Shown in pieces: positions 1-7,474 of a DNA stretch of 64,000 nt. The stretch is from Psychrobacter pasteurii (GTDB lineage Bacteria; Pseudomonadota; Gammaproteobacteria; Pseudomonadales; Moraxellaceae): contig NZ_FUGD01000083.1 of the NCBI RefSeq assembly GCF_900162815.1, positions 1 to 64,000 of the forward strand, in the 5' to 3' direction. Numbering within the stretch: position 1 is the stretch's first letter; each line of letters starts with the position of its first letter. The notes beneath the pieces are model-generated. The model made no database searches. It was not told where the DNA came from and saw only the letters and a program-made list of their open reading frames with translations. Position numbers and translations under genes: made by a program.

Positions 1-106
1 CACATGGCATGATAGAGATATCAATGCTGCTAAGAACATCCTTGCGGTCGGGCTTGACCGTCTAGCTGTAGGAATCCCCTCGGTTTAGCGAGGGGAGGAA
101 GTCAAA
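1..106 (+). mobile_element. Right end of an IS200/IS605-family element
   Basis: The first ~100 bases read as the 3' terminus of an IS605/IS1341-type element: the tnpB end runs straight into a strong hairpin (CCCCTCG at 76-82 with CGAGGGG at 89-95) whose loop holds the tnpB stop codon, followed by GAGGAAGTCAA, a right-end motif familiar in this family. The remainder of the element lies upstream of the window. The exact terminal base is uncertain; 106 is my best guess from the end of the GTCAA motif. Confidence 0.7.
2..88 (+). CDS. tnpB: TnpB RNA-guided nuclease, C-terminal fragment
   Basis: Only the last 28 residues are inside the window. They contain HDRDINAAKNIL (codons from 8 to 43), the conserved C-terminal block of TnpB with the RuvC-III aspartate (RDxNAAxNI), followed by a short tail and a TAG stop at 86-88. 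TnpB is the RNA-guided nuclease of IS200/IS605 elements and ancestor of Cas12; its guide (omega) RNA normally derives from this 3' end. Whether the full gene is intact cannot be judged, since its 5' part is off the window. Confidence 0.8.
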   Translation, partial: TWHDRDINAAKNILAVGLDRLAVGIPSV

Positions 107-162
107 TCTTGCGACTTAGTTACTTAAGCCTTGTGAGCTGTTAGCAGGCTGAAGATAATTCG

Positions 163-429
163 TTAACGTAACTGACTGTCTTTACTACCACGGCGGTTAT
201 AAAGCTCTTGTGTTTTTGCAGTGGTCTCTAGTTCAGACTGGCATTTAACACAGTACTCTACTCCAGGCAAAGCCTGACGCCGAGCTTCTGGGATACGCTC
301 GCCACATTCGTCACAGAACTCTAAGCTCTCCCCTTGAGGTAGGGCTCTTCTGGCTCGTTCAAGAGCATCATTGACGGTGGCATCCATTTGTTCGTGTTCA
401 GCGCCATCACGCGCCCATCCTCCGGCCAT
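163..429 (-). CDS. ybiI: YbiI-like DksA/TraR-family C4 zinc-finger protein
   Basis: An 88-residue protein resembling E. coli YbiI from end to end: MAGGWARDGAEHEQ at the start, a C4 zinc finger (CDECGERIPEARR... then CVKC, Cys at about 39, 42, 60 and 63) and the ending NRRGSKDSQLR. Family members share the DksA/TraR zinc finger but lack the long coiled coil of DksA, so direct RNA polymerase secondary-channel control is not assured; the function is not established. The start has a good AGGAG site. It is a single gene between the IS605 end and the yciK terminator. Confidence 0.9.
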   Translation of the reverse strand: MAGGWARDGAEHEQMDATVNDALERARRALPQGESLEFCDECGERIPEARRQALPGVEYCVKCQSELETTAKTQELYNRRGSKDSQLR

Positions 430-556
430 AATAAACTCCTTTTATTACTAAAATATGCCCAAATAAAATAGGGGCCTATCCTTATATAATGGGGGCTAAG
501 AGTCGTTTCTCAAGATGATAGCTAGTAGCAGGCTTCAAGATTATAGATGAAAAAAT

Positions 557-583
557 AAGGCCGCCTACTAAGTAGACGGCCTT
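557..583 (-). terminator. Intrinsic terminator of the ubiG-mupP-yciK cluster
   Basis: AAGGCCG.CTACT pairs with AGTAG.CGGCCTT around a one-base centre; on the minus strand it is followed by TTATTTTTT. It lies 70 bp after the stop of the SDR gene. Confidence 0.85.
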
Positions 584-652
584 AAACTGATTCAGCTAAT
601 CACCTAATTACCTAATAACCAATAACTACCCAAGAGTTAACCAGGCTTTGAG

Positions 653-1429
653 CTATTTAGGTTGTAAGGCGACAACTTGACCTCTAACCCCAATACTGGC
701 ATCACTCATTAGGCACACATAGGCTGGCATGATTTCTTCTGGTGTTTTAAGGCTCATTGGGTTCTCGCCAGGATAAGCGTGAGCACGCATATTGGTACGG
801 GTCGCCCCTGGGTTGATACAGTTAAAGCGTAGGCTGGTGGTGTTTTGAGTCTCTTGAGTAAAGATATCACTCATACCTTCAACGGCTTGTTTCGATAGGG
901 CATAGGCTCCCCAAAAAGCACGGGGATGAGTGCCCACTGAACTGCTGGTAAACACAAAAGAGCCATTATCCACGGCTTTTACCAGTGGCATCAGAACCTG
1001 AGTTAGCATAAAGGTGGCCGTAGTGTTGATACGCATCACTTGTTCAAATGTCACGATATCATACATCTCTAAAGGCGTTAGCGCCCCTAAAACTCCGGCA
1101 TTGTGTAGCACGCCATGAAGCTCACCGATCTCAGTTTGGATAAGGTTCGCCATCTGCTGCATATCGCTATAGCTGGCCGACTCAAGGTTCATGGGTATAA
1201 TGGCCGGCTGTTTGCCGCCCGCTGCTTCGATTTCATCATAAACTGCTTCTAACTTACTTAAGGTCTTGCCTAGCAACAACACAGTAGCCCCGTATTTTGC
1301 GTAGGTTAGGGCAGCAACTCGGCCGATACCGTCTCCTGCACCAGTAACTAAGATAGTTTTACCCTCTAAGCAGTTTGGCTCAGGACTAAAGGTGCGAATT
1401 TGTTCATGTGTTAAAGGAGTTTGAGTCAT
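653..1429 (-). CDS. yciK: YciK-family short-chain dehydrogenase/reductase
   Basis: A 258-residue classical SDR with a Rossmann fold. TGAGDGIG at residues 29-36 binds the nucleotide, NAG is at 110-112, and the catalytic Ser (about 163), Tyr176 and Lys180 (YALSK) are all present. YciK proteins are predicted NAD(P)-dependent oxidoreductases with no settled physiological substrate. It is the last gene of the minus-strand cluster ubiG-phosphatase-yciK (70 bp after the phosphatase), the order also found in pseudomonads. Its own terminator follows. The SD before the ATG is weak, which suits expression from the upstream genes. Confidence 0.85.
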   Translation of the reverse strand: MTQTPLTHEQIRTFSPEPNCLEGKTILVTGAGDGIGRVAALTYAKYGATVLLLGKTLSKLEAVYDEIEAAGGKQPAIIPMNLESASYSDMQQMANLIQTEIGELHGVLHNAGVLGALTPLEMYDIVTFEQVMRINTTATFMLTQVLMPLVKAVDNGSFVFTSSSVGTHPRAFWGAYALSKQAVEGMSDIFTQETQNTTSLRFNCINPGATRTNMRAHAYPGENPMSLKTPEEIMPAYVCLMSDASIGVRGQVVALQPK

Positions 1430-1498
1430 AAGGTCACTATTTATTTACAGAGAATTTAGTATAAAAATCTTAAAACCACTGATCCAAAAAGAGTAAAA

Positions 1499-2206
1499 CT
1501 ACAGATAATCAAACTCTTTTGAGCGTAACAGTTTTACCAGCGCCTTGGGAGTTTCAGCGATATAGTCAGCGCCCCAAGCTTCTAAATCATCTTGATCTTC
1601 AGGGGGAATATAACCATAGCTGGCTAGGACATTGGTCATGCCAGCTGCGGCGCCAGCTTGAATATCACGAATATGGTCGCCTACGTATATGACGCTATTG
1701 GCAACCCCACGAGGCAGCTCAAGCTTTTCTAAAGCTAGGTACATCGGTTCAGGGTCAGGTTTGGTATTGCTTACATCGTCAGGGCAGACCAAGACGGAGC
1801 AGCGCTCAGCAAGGTTTAGGCACTCTAAAAGCTTGGTAGATAAGTAACGAGGCTTGTTAGTTACAATACCCCAAGGCGTTCCGTTTTTATCATAATAGTC
1901 TAATAGCGATTCAAGCTCTGGGAACACACGGCTATCGACGCAGATCTCTGCTTCATATTCGTCCAAAAACTGCTGACGGTATTGCTGTACTTGCTCTTCT
2001 GTCAGAGGTTGGCTGTTGTGCTTTAGCATCAGGCTAACCATAGCCCCTGCACCGGCTGAAACTTGCTCACGAATGGCTTCGCTAGAGGGCGCTTGCCAGC
2101 CATTGGCTTCAGACATACGTCTTATGATGCGGATAAAATCTGCCGCAGTGTCGATTAAAGTGCCGTCTAAATCAAATAAGACGGCTTTTACGTAATTGGT
2201 TGACAT
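1499..2206 (-). CDS. mupP: HAD phosphatase: MupP (MurNAc-6-P phosphatase) or phosphoglycolate phosphatase
   Basis: A 235-residue HAD-superfamily phosphatase. Motif I is DLDGT with nucleophile Asp12 and Asp14, motif II is VTNKP, and GDHIRDI near residue 176 supplies the C-terminal metal ligands. Sequence alone would be called Gph. The position directly between ubiG and a YciK-type SDR is the context in which Pseudomonas putida MupP was characterised: it dephosphorylates N-acetylmuramic acid 6-phosphate in the AmgK/MurU recycling route that bypasses the fosfomycin target. I prefer mupP on this synteny, but gph cannot be excluded; both substrates are used by close paralogues. Confidence 0.7.
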   Translation of the reverse strand: MSTNYVKAVLFDLDGTLIDTAADFIRIIRRMSEANGWQAPSSEAIREQVSAGAGAMVSLMLKHNSQPLTEEQVQQYRQQFLDEYEAEICVDSRVFPELESLLDYYDKNGTPWGIVTNKPRYLSTKLLECLNLAERCSVLVCPDDVSNTKPDPEPMYLALEKLELPRGVANSVIYVGDHIRDIQAGAAAGMTNVLASYGYIPPEDQDDLEAWGADYIAETPKALVKLLRSKEFDYL

Positions 2207-2292
2207 AGTTTTTTCTTTTTTAAAGGATGGGTTAATTAATTCAATTCTAAAAACTCAAAAACAAAAGCGTATTTAAACGTTATTGCTTAGGG

Positions 2293-3129
2293 TTATTCAG
2301 TAGGCTTAACCACAGCCATCATGTAATTCACATCAACGTTTTGTGCTAGCCAATAACGCTTAGTAATCGGGTTGTAATGCAAGCCGATTAGATCTTGGCG
2401 GTTAAAGCCGGCAGTGATGGCCATTTTATCAAGCTCAGCTGGGGTAATGAATTTGGCATAATCATGCGTACCGCGGTCTAGTAAACCCAGTACATATTCA
2501 GCGCCAATAATGGCAAACAAATAAGACTTAGGATTGCGGTTAATGGTCGATAGAACACAAACGCCGCCTGGCTTTAATAAATCAAAGCAGGCTTGTACAA
2601 TTTGACTGGGGTCAGGAACGTGCTCAAGCATCTCCATACAAGTGACCACGTCATAGCTCTCAGGCTGTTCCGCAGCCAACTGCTCGATAGCGATATGCTT
2701 GTAGCGTAAACGGTCTGTTAATCCACCTTGTTCAGCATGGACCGTAGCGGCTTGTAAGTTCTCAATTCCTAAGTCAACACCGGTCGCATCAGAGCCTCTG
2801 CGAGCCATAGATTCCGTTAGGATTCCTCCGCCACAGCCCACGTCTAATACGGTCTTTCCAGTGAGCCCTGTGCCCATGTAACGAACCACGTTCTCTTCAA
2901 TCCAGTTTAGGCGAAGTGGGTTAATCTCATGTAACGTGGCAAATGGGCCTTGTTTGTCCCACCACTGGTTAGCAAGTTGGGTGAATTTACCCACCTCACT
3001 CATGTCCACATTATTTCCCAGATCATTACTTTGCGGCTGGGTAGCCCCAGGAGTACCACTTTGTGTGTCAGCGTTTGAAACTGGAGTTTCAGAAGAGGTT
3101 GAGTCGGTTGGCGTATTGAACTGGGTCAT
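2293..3129 (-). CDS. ubiG: Ubiquinone biosynthesis O-methyltransferase UbiG
   Basis: A 278-residue SAM-dependent class I methyltransferase performing both O-methylations of ubiquinone biosynthesis. The signature start FTQLANQWWDKQGPF (49-63) and LHEINPLRL are typical of UbiG; motif I is VLDVGCGGG (94-102) and CMEMLEHVPDP follows. Residues 1-42 are a Ser/Thr/Gln/Asn-rich extension absent from E. coli UbiG. The ATG at 3129 has an AGGAT site nearby, so I keep the long form; an internal start at Met43 would give the usual length. It is the first gene of the minus-strand cluster. Confidence 0.93.
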   Translation of the reverse strand: MTQFNTPTDSTSSETPVSNADTQSGTPGATQPQSNDLGNNVDMSEVGKFTQLANQWWDKQGPFATLHEINPLRLNWIEENVVRYMGTGLTGKTVLDVGCGGGILTESMARRGSDATGVDLGIENLQAATVHAEQGGLTDRLRYKHIAIEQLAAEQPESYDVVTCMEMLEHVPDPSQIVQACFDLLKPGGVCVLSTINRNPKSYLFAIIGAEYVLGLLDRGTHDYAKFITPAELDKMAITAGFNRQDLIGLHYNPITKRYWLAQNVDVNYMMAVVKPTE

Positions 3130-3581
3130 GAGTTATCCTAAACCTTAAAGTTGTCTAATTATTAACCGAGTTTATCACTAAGCGGGTTAACTTTATTGTT
3201 TCGAGTCTATATTATTTATAGTCTATCTTACCACGCTTAATAAAATAGGGCATCTATCAAGGTGGGTCAGGGTGGGGATTGCTAAGCCCAATTTATCAAA
3301 TTTAACGCTATTCAACAGGGTAAATAGTAAGCTAAATAACGCTTATTTAACCATCTATTAAGGTTTTAGTAAGGCTTACGGTTCACACAGTACTGATAAA
3401 TGCGGTATCATAGCGATACCTGAATAAGTAGCGACGACTTGTTGACCTTTATAATAATTTTTTAGGTTAACTGTTATTTGATATTTATGGGTGGTTAACA
3501 AGCCCTAGGTATCTGAGTGGCGAACTTCAAATTCAATATTGATCCCAAATCTATCTATATACATATTCTTAAGGAATTACG
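3130..3581. other. Divergent intergenic region ubiG/dsbA
   Basis: A 452-bp AT-rich region that must hold the divergent promoters. I see no gene. One short perfect palindrome, GGTATC (3404-3409) with GATACC (3415-3420), could be an operator, but I cannot tie it to a known regulator. Confidence 0.5.
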
Positions 3582-4223
3582 ATGAAGTTTTATTCTCAGC
3601 GAGGTTTTGCTTTAGCCTCTTTAGTTGCCGCTGTAGGCTTAGCCTCGATGCCAGCTTCCGCAGCAGATTATGTGGCAGGTAAAGACTATGTAGTATTGGA
3701 TAATCCTGAAAGCATTAGCGGCGACAAAATTATTGTTCGCGAGTTCTTCTGGTACGGTTGTCCGCATTGCTATGCCTTAAATCCGCATATGCAAAAATGG
3801 GCCAAAACCAAGCCTAGCGATGTGATTTTCTTTGAGTCGCCTGCAGCCTTAAATCCAATGTGGGAAGTGAATGCTCGTGGCTTCTACGCTGCTCAATTAA
3901 TGGGCTATCAAGCTCAGACGCACAACAAACTGTTTGATGCGATTCATAAAGACAACAAACGTCTGTTTGACCAAAACTCTTTAGCTAAATGGTATGCCAG
4001 CGAAGGTTTGGATCAAAAGAAATTCAATAGTCTATATAACTCATTTGCTGTTAGCACTAAAGTGGCTCGCTCAAAAGCAGGTGCCAAACGCTATCAATTG
4101 ACGGGTGTTCCTGCCGTGGTTGTCCATGGTAAGTACGTGGTACAAGGTGAATCTGAGAAAGTGCCAAAGGTAGTAGACTATTTAGTGAAAAAAGTACGCA
4201 CAGACTTAAAAGCAGGCAAATAG
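3582..4223 (+). CDS. dsbA: Thiol:disulfide interchange protein DsbA
   Basis: A 213-residue periplasmic oxidoreductase that introduces disulfide bonds into secreted proteins. A signal peptide (residues 1 to about 27, cleavage after ASA) precedes a thioredoxin fold with an inserted helical domain. The active site is C60-P-H-C63, the canonical DsbA dipeptide, and the cis-proline loop is GVP at 175-177. An AAGGAA site precedes the ATG. It is monocistronic, with its own terminator. DsbB is not in the window. Confidence 0.95.
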   Translation: MKFYSQRGFALASLVAAVGLASMPASAADYVAGKDYVVLDNPESISGDKIIVREFFWYGCPHCYALNPHMQKWAKTKPSDVIFFESPAALNPMWEVNARGFYAAQLMGYQAQTHNKLFDAIHKDNKRLFDQNSLAKWYASEGLDQKKFNSLYNSFAVSTKVARSKAGAKRYQLTGVPAVVVHGKYVVQGESEKVPKVVDYLVKKVRTDLKAGK

Positions 4224-4266
4224 TTTTCGCTTAACTGCTTATTAATAAATGTGTACCCATGAAAGA

Positions 4267-4297
4267 AGGCCGAGCTTTTAGCTTGGTCTTTTTTTTT
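4267..4297 (+). terminator. Terminator of dsbA
   Basis: A 9-bp stem (AGGCCGAGC with GCTTGGTCT, two G-T pairs) around TTTTA, followed by a run of eight or more T. Confidence 0.85.
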
Positions 4298-4409
4298 CAA
4301 AAAATTAGGTTTGTCTAAAACTAGGGGAATTAAGCTTTGTGTAAGTAGGTTTTCTAAACAGCAGTGTTTTGTAAATTGAGAAAGTTTGAGTCAAAAACAT
4401 ATTGTAAAT

Positions 4410-4428
4410 AAGAATTATTATCGTTATC
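4410..4428 (-). promoter_or_regulatory. Probable Fur box upstream of bfd
   Basis: Read on the minus strand this 19-mer is GATAACGATAATAATTCTT, matching the Fur consensus GATAATGATAATCATTATC at 15 of 19 positions by my count. It lies 70 bp before the bfd start, where it would give iron-repressed expression, as known for bfd in other proteobacteria. Confidence 0.75.
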
Positions 4429-4497
4429 ATATGGGTTAACTTACTAACCTTAAGCGCTCTGGAGTGCTCTGGCAAGCCAATAGATGAGGATAACAAG

Positions 4498-4707
4498 ATG
4501 ATCGTTTGCATATGTAATAATGTTAAAGACCGTCAAATTAAAGCCGCTCTTGCTTCAGGTGTCGACTCAATGCAAGCATTGAAAGAAACCTTAGAAGTCG
4601 CGACTTGCTGTGGCTGCTGTGAACCTATGGTCAATGATTTGTTAGAAGAGCATCATGCAAATGCAGTGGATAGTGAATTGGTGAGTCAACTGGCCTATGC
4701 TGTGTAA
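4498..4707 (+). CDS. bfd: Bacterioferritin-associated ferredoxin Bfd
   Basis: A 69-residue [2Fe-2S] ferredoxin that docks on bacterioferritin and passes electrons to its heme so that stored ferric iron is reduced and released. Cys4, Cys6, Cys38 and Cys41 match the CxC...CxxC ligand pattern of Pseudomonas Bfd; Cys37 and Cys40 are extra, giving an unusual CCGCC cluster. AGGATAAC is a good SD. A Fur box upstream and two bacterioferritin genes downstream, behind a separate terminator, fit opposite regulation: release under iron starvation, storage under iron excess. Confidence 0.93.
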   Translation: MIVCICNNVKDRQIKAALASGVDSMQALKETLEVATCCGCCEPMVNDLLEEHHANAVDSELVSQLAYAV

Positions 4708-4773
4708 AGTGGACTAAGAAACTATTAATAAACAACTATAAAACAACTATAAATAATAATAAAAAATAGAATT

Positions 4774-4809
4774 AAAGTGAGCTACGAGATATTCGGGTTC
4801 ACTTTTTTT
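4774..4809 (+). terminator. Terminator of bfd
   Basis: AAAGTGA (4774-4780) pairs with TCACTTT (4799-4805) around a loop containing a minor CG/CG pairing, followed by T residues. It separates bfd from the bacterioferritin genes. Confidence 0.65.
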
Positions 4810-4967
4810 AGGGCTGAGGATTTCTTAGTTACATTTGTCCCTACATTGTCAGTTCTAAAAAACACTGTTTAAACGTTTTAAGTTTGCTACTATGGGGTGA
4901 ACTAATAAATCAACTAAAAATAATTTAAATAGATAAATACAAGCTAAATAAATAAAAGGGAAATACC

Positions 4968-5447
4968 ATGAAAGGCAGTCAAAAAGTTATTGATTACTTA
5001 AACTTCTTACTCGGTGGTGAGCTGGCAGCTCGTGATCAGTATTTCATTCATTCAGAGATGTATGGCGAGTGGCACTACGGCAAGCTGTATGAGCGTATTC
5101 ATCATGAAATGGAAGATGAGACTCAGCATGCTCAAGCCATTATCCGCCGTCTATTAATGATTGGTGGTAAGCCGGATATGACGGTTGATCCTATTAATGT
5201 GGGTAGCACGGTTCCTGAAATGCTGAAGCTAGATTTAGACCTTGAATACCAAGTACAGCAGCACCTAAAAGAGGGCATCGCGCTTTGTGAGCAAGAGCAC
5301 GACTATGTCACCCGGGATATCTTGGTGGCTCAATTAGAAGATACCGAAGAAGATCATGCACATTGGTTAGAGCAGCAGCTTCGCTTGATTGATATGATGG
5401 GTCTACAAAACTACTTACAAAGCCAAATGGGTGAAATCTCAGAATAA
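4968..5447 (+). CDS. bfrA: Bacterioferritin subunit, ferroxidase type without heme ligand
   Basis: A 159-residue four-helix ferritin-like subunit. The di-iron ferroxidase set is complete: Glu18, Glu51, His54, Glu93, Glu127 and His130. The position that supplies the axial heme ligand in classical bacterioferritin (Met52) is Thr here, so homodimers should not bind heme. It oxidises ferrous iron for storage in the 24-mer cage. It resembles Pseudomonas FtnA/BfrA. It lies 68 bp before a second subunit with the opposite set of residues, probably in one transcript. Confidence 0.93.
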   Translation: MKGSQKVIDYLNFLLGGELAARDQYFIHSEMYGEWHYGKLYERIHHEMEDETQHAQAIIRRLLMIGGKPDMTVDPINVGSTVPEMLKLDLDLEYQVQQHLKEGIALCEQEHDYVTRDILVAQLEDTEEDHAHWLEQQLRLIDMMGLQNYLQSQMGEISE

Positions 5448-5515
5448 GCTTTAAGCCATAGATAATAAAAATTTCAGCACCTAATAAGTGCTAAAGTAAA
5501 AAGTAGGAGAAAGTT

Positions 5516-5986
5516 ATGCAGGGTGATAAAGAAGTCCTTCGCGCTTTAAATAAGGTGCTTGGCCAATCCCTAATCGCGATTAACCAGTATTTTTTGCATG
5601 CCCGTATCGCCAAAAACTGGGGTATTGAAGAGTTAAATGAAGCTTTCTATAAACAGTCTATCGCTGAGATGAAGTGGTCAGATGCTCTAATTGAACGTAT
5701 TTTATTATTAGAAGGTCTGCCAAACTTACAAGATTATGGCAAGCTGTTCATTGGCGAAGATGTGGCCGAGATGATTGAGTGTAATGTGCGCTTAGAAGAT
5801 CAAAAATTTGCCACTATTACCGAGTCGATTACGCTGTGTGAACAAAAACAAGATTATGTGTCACGTAAGCTTTTACTAGACTTAAAAGACGGTAACGAAG
5901 AGTACTCAGACTGGCTAGATACGCAGCAAGACTTAATTAAAGCGATGGGTATAGAAAACTATATCCAAGCCAAAATTGAAGACTAG
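5516..5986 (+). CDS. bfrB: Bacterioferritin subunit, heme type with degenerate ferroxidase centre
   Basis: A 156-residue bacterioferritin family subunit. Met52 (E51-M52), the axial heme ligand between two subunits, is present, but the ferroxidase residues are mostly lost: Ser18 for Glu, Trp54 for His, Asn127 for Glu and Tyr130 for His. It should bind heme and not oxidise iron on its own. Paired with the preceding gene it suggests a mixed cage, as described for the BfrA/BfrB subunits of Neisseria gonorrhoeae. A strong AGGAGAAAG-type SD precedes the ATG and a terminator follows the pair. Confidence 0.93.
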   Translation: MQGDKEVLRALNKVLGQSLIAINQYFLHARIAKNWGIEELNEAFYKQSIAEMKWSDALIERILLLEGLPNLQDYGKLFIGEDVAEMIECNVRLEDQKFATITESITLCEQKQDYVSRKLLLDLKDGNEEYSDWLDTQQDLIKAMGIENYIQAKIED

Positions 5987-6048
5987 AAGGCTAATAGCAC
6001 GTCTTTTGATGGGTTAAAAGCAGTCCATTCTTTGCAAGGCTAGCTTGT

Positions 6049-6080
6049 ACCAGCTTATGAAAGTAAGCTGGTCTTTTTTT
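6049..6080 (+). terminator. Terminator of the bacterioferritin pair
   Basis: ACCAGCTTA (6049-6057) pairs perfectly with TAAGCTGGT (6064-6072), followed by CTTTTTTT. Confidence 0.88.
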
Positions 6081-6216
6081 ATATAAATTCAGCTTAGTCA
6101 TTAGTTAAGTTGTACTCATAAGCCAGTTACAGCTATACTAAAAACGCAAGATTTTATTTGTGGTATAACTCGTGTGACCCCCAATATATGATTTGAATAA
6201 AAAAATAGGAGTAGCT

Positions 6217-7365
6217 ATGCCTGCATTACGTCCCGATGTTGATCCTGATGGTTTATTAGAGTATTCAGTGGTCTATACTGACCGTGCTTTAAACCACATG
6301 TCGAAAGTATTTCAACAGGTAATGAATGACTTATCCAGCAACCTAAAGCAAGTTTACGCAGCAGATGCTGTGGCCATTGTGCCAGGCTCAGGTACGTATG
6401 CTATGGAAGCCATCGCCCGCCAATTAGCCACTGATAAGAACTGCCTAGTTGTGCGTAATGGCTGGTTTAGTTATCGTTGGACTCAGATTTTAGAAAAAGG
6501 AAAGTTTGCCAAATCAGTAGCGGCCTTAAAGGCACATCAGGTAGAAGGTGAATCAGAAGAGGGTGCACCAAATCCTTTCGCACCAGTAGCCATTGAAGAA
6601 GCTGTGGCAGCGATTAAAGAGCAAAAGCCAGATTTGGTATTTGCCCCGCATGTTGAGACCGCTTCTGGCATGATACTACCTGATGAGTATATCAAGCAAT
6701 TGGCAGAAGCTGTGCATAGCGTGGGTGGTCTGCTGGTTATCGACTGTATCGCTTCAGGTTGTATCTGGTTAGATATGAAAGAGCTGGGTATCGACGTTCT
6801 TGTTTCTGCTCCACAAAAAGGCTGGAGCAGCACACCTTGTGCCGGTCTTGTTATGCTAAGCGAAAAAGCTGTGGCTCAAGTAGAAGCCACAGAGTCAGAC
6901 AGCTTTAGCTTAGACTTAAAACAGTGGTTAACGGTAATGCGTGCTTATGAAAATGGTGGTCACGCCTATCATGCCACTATGCCAACCGACAGCTTACGCA
7001 TGTTCCGTGATGTGATGTTAGAGGCCAAAGGCATTGGCTTTGAAGAGTTAAAACAATTACAGTGGGAGCTTGGCAATCGCATTCGTGACCTATTAGATGA
7101 CCGTGGTATCCAAAGCGTGGCTGCTGAAGGTTATCAAGCCCCTGGCGTTGTGGTGTGCTACACCGATGATGAAGAGATGCACAAAGGCCGCGCCTTTGCC
7201 GAACAAGGTATGCAAATCGCTTCAGGCGTACCACTGCAAGTAGGTGAGCCAGATGGCTTCCAGACTTTCCGTCTAGGCTTATTTGGCCTTGATAAGCTAA
7301 CGGATGTAGATGGCGCAGTAGAGCGTTTTAAAGCGGTATTAGATAAAGTACAGCCTGCTAAATAA
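6217..7365 (+). CDS. Class V PLP-dependent aminotransferase
   Basis: A 382-residue fold-type I aminotransferase of the serine-pyruvate/alanine-glyoxylate/2-aminoethylphosphonate group. PGSGTYAMEA forms the phosphate-binding glycine loop, VIDCIASGC carries the Asp that contacts the pyridine nitrogen (about 176), and SAPQKGWS carries the Schiff-base Lys (about 201). I start at the ATG at 6217, 6 bases after AGGAG; the frame is open from a TTG at 6193, but that start has no ribosome site and the AGGAG would lie inside it. The substrate cannot be read from the sequence. It is monocistronic. Confidence 0.85.
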   Translation: MPALRPDVDPDGLLEYSVVYTDRALNHMSKVFQQVMNDLSSNLKQVYAADAVAIVPGSGTYAMEAIARQLATDKNCLVVRNGWFSYRWTQILEKGKFAKSVAALKAHQVEGESEEGAPNPFAPVAIEEAVAAIKEQKPDLVFAPHVETASGMILPDEYIKQLAEAVHSVGGLLVIDCIASGCIWLDMKELGIDVLVSAPQKGWSSTPCAGLVMLSEKAVAQVEATESDSFSLDLKQWLTVMRAYENGGHAYHATMPTDSLRMFRDVMLEAKGIGFEELKQLQWELGNRIRDLLDDRGIQSVAAEGYQAPGVVVCYTDDEEMHKGRAFAEQGMQIASGVPLQVGEPDGFQTFRLGLFGLDKLTDVDGAVERFKAVLDKVQPAK

Positions 7366-7411
7366 GCGCGACTGGCAAATCTTTAATCTAAACGCTTTTT
7401 AATAGAAAAAT

Positions 7412-7445
7412 AAAAATGCCCATTGAGTAATCAATGGGCATTTTT
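7412..7445. terminator. Bidirectional terminator between convergent genes
   Basis: AAAAATGCCCATTGA (7412-7426) pairs perfectly with TCAATGGGCATTTTT (7431-7445). It serves both the aminotransferase and the minus-strand acyl-CoA synthetase. Confidence 0.9.
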
Positions 7446-7474
7446 ATTGATTGAATTGAACTAAGCTGTCAAAC

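Noticed and set aside
4305-4511. A 68-codon minus-strand frame across the bfd promoter
   Set aside because: It covers the Fur box and bfd start, has no ribosome site and reads as random hydrophobic sequence.
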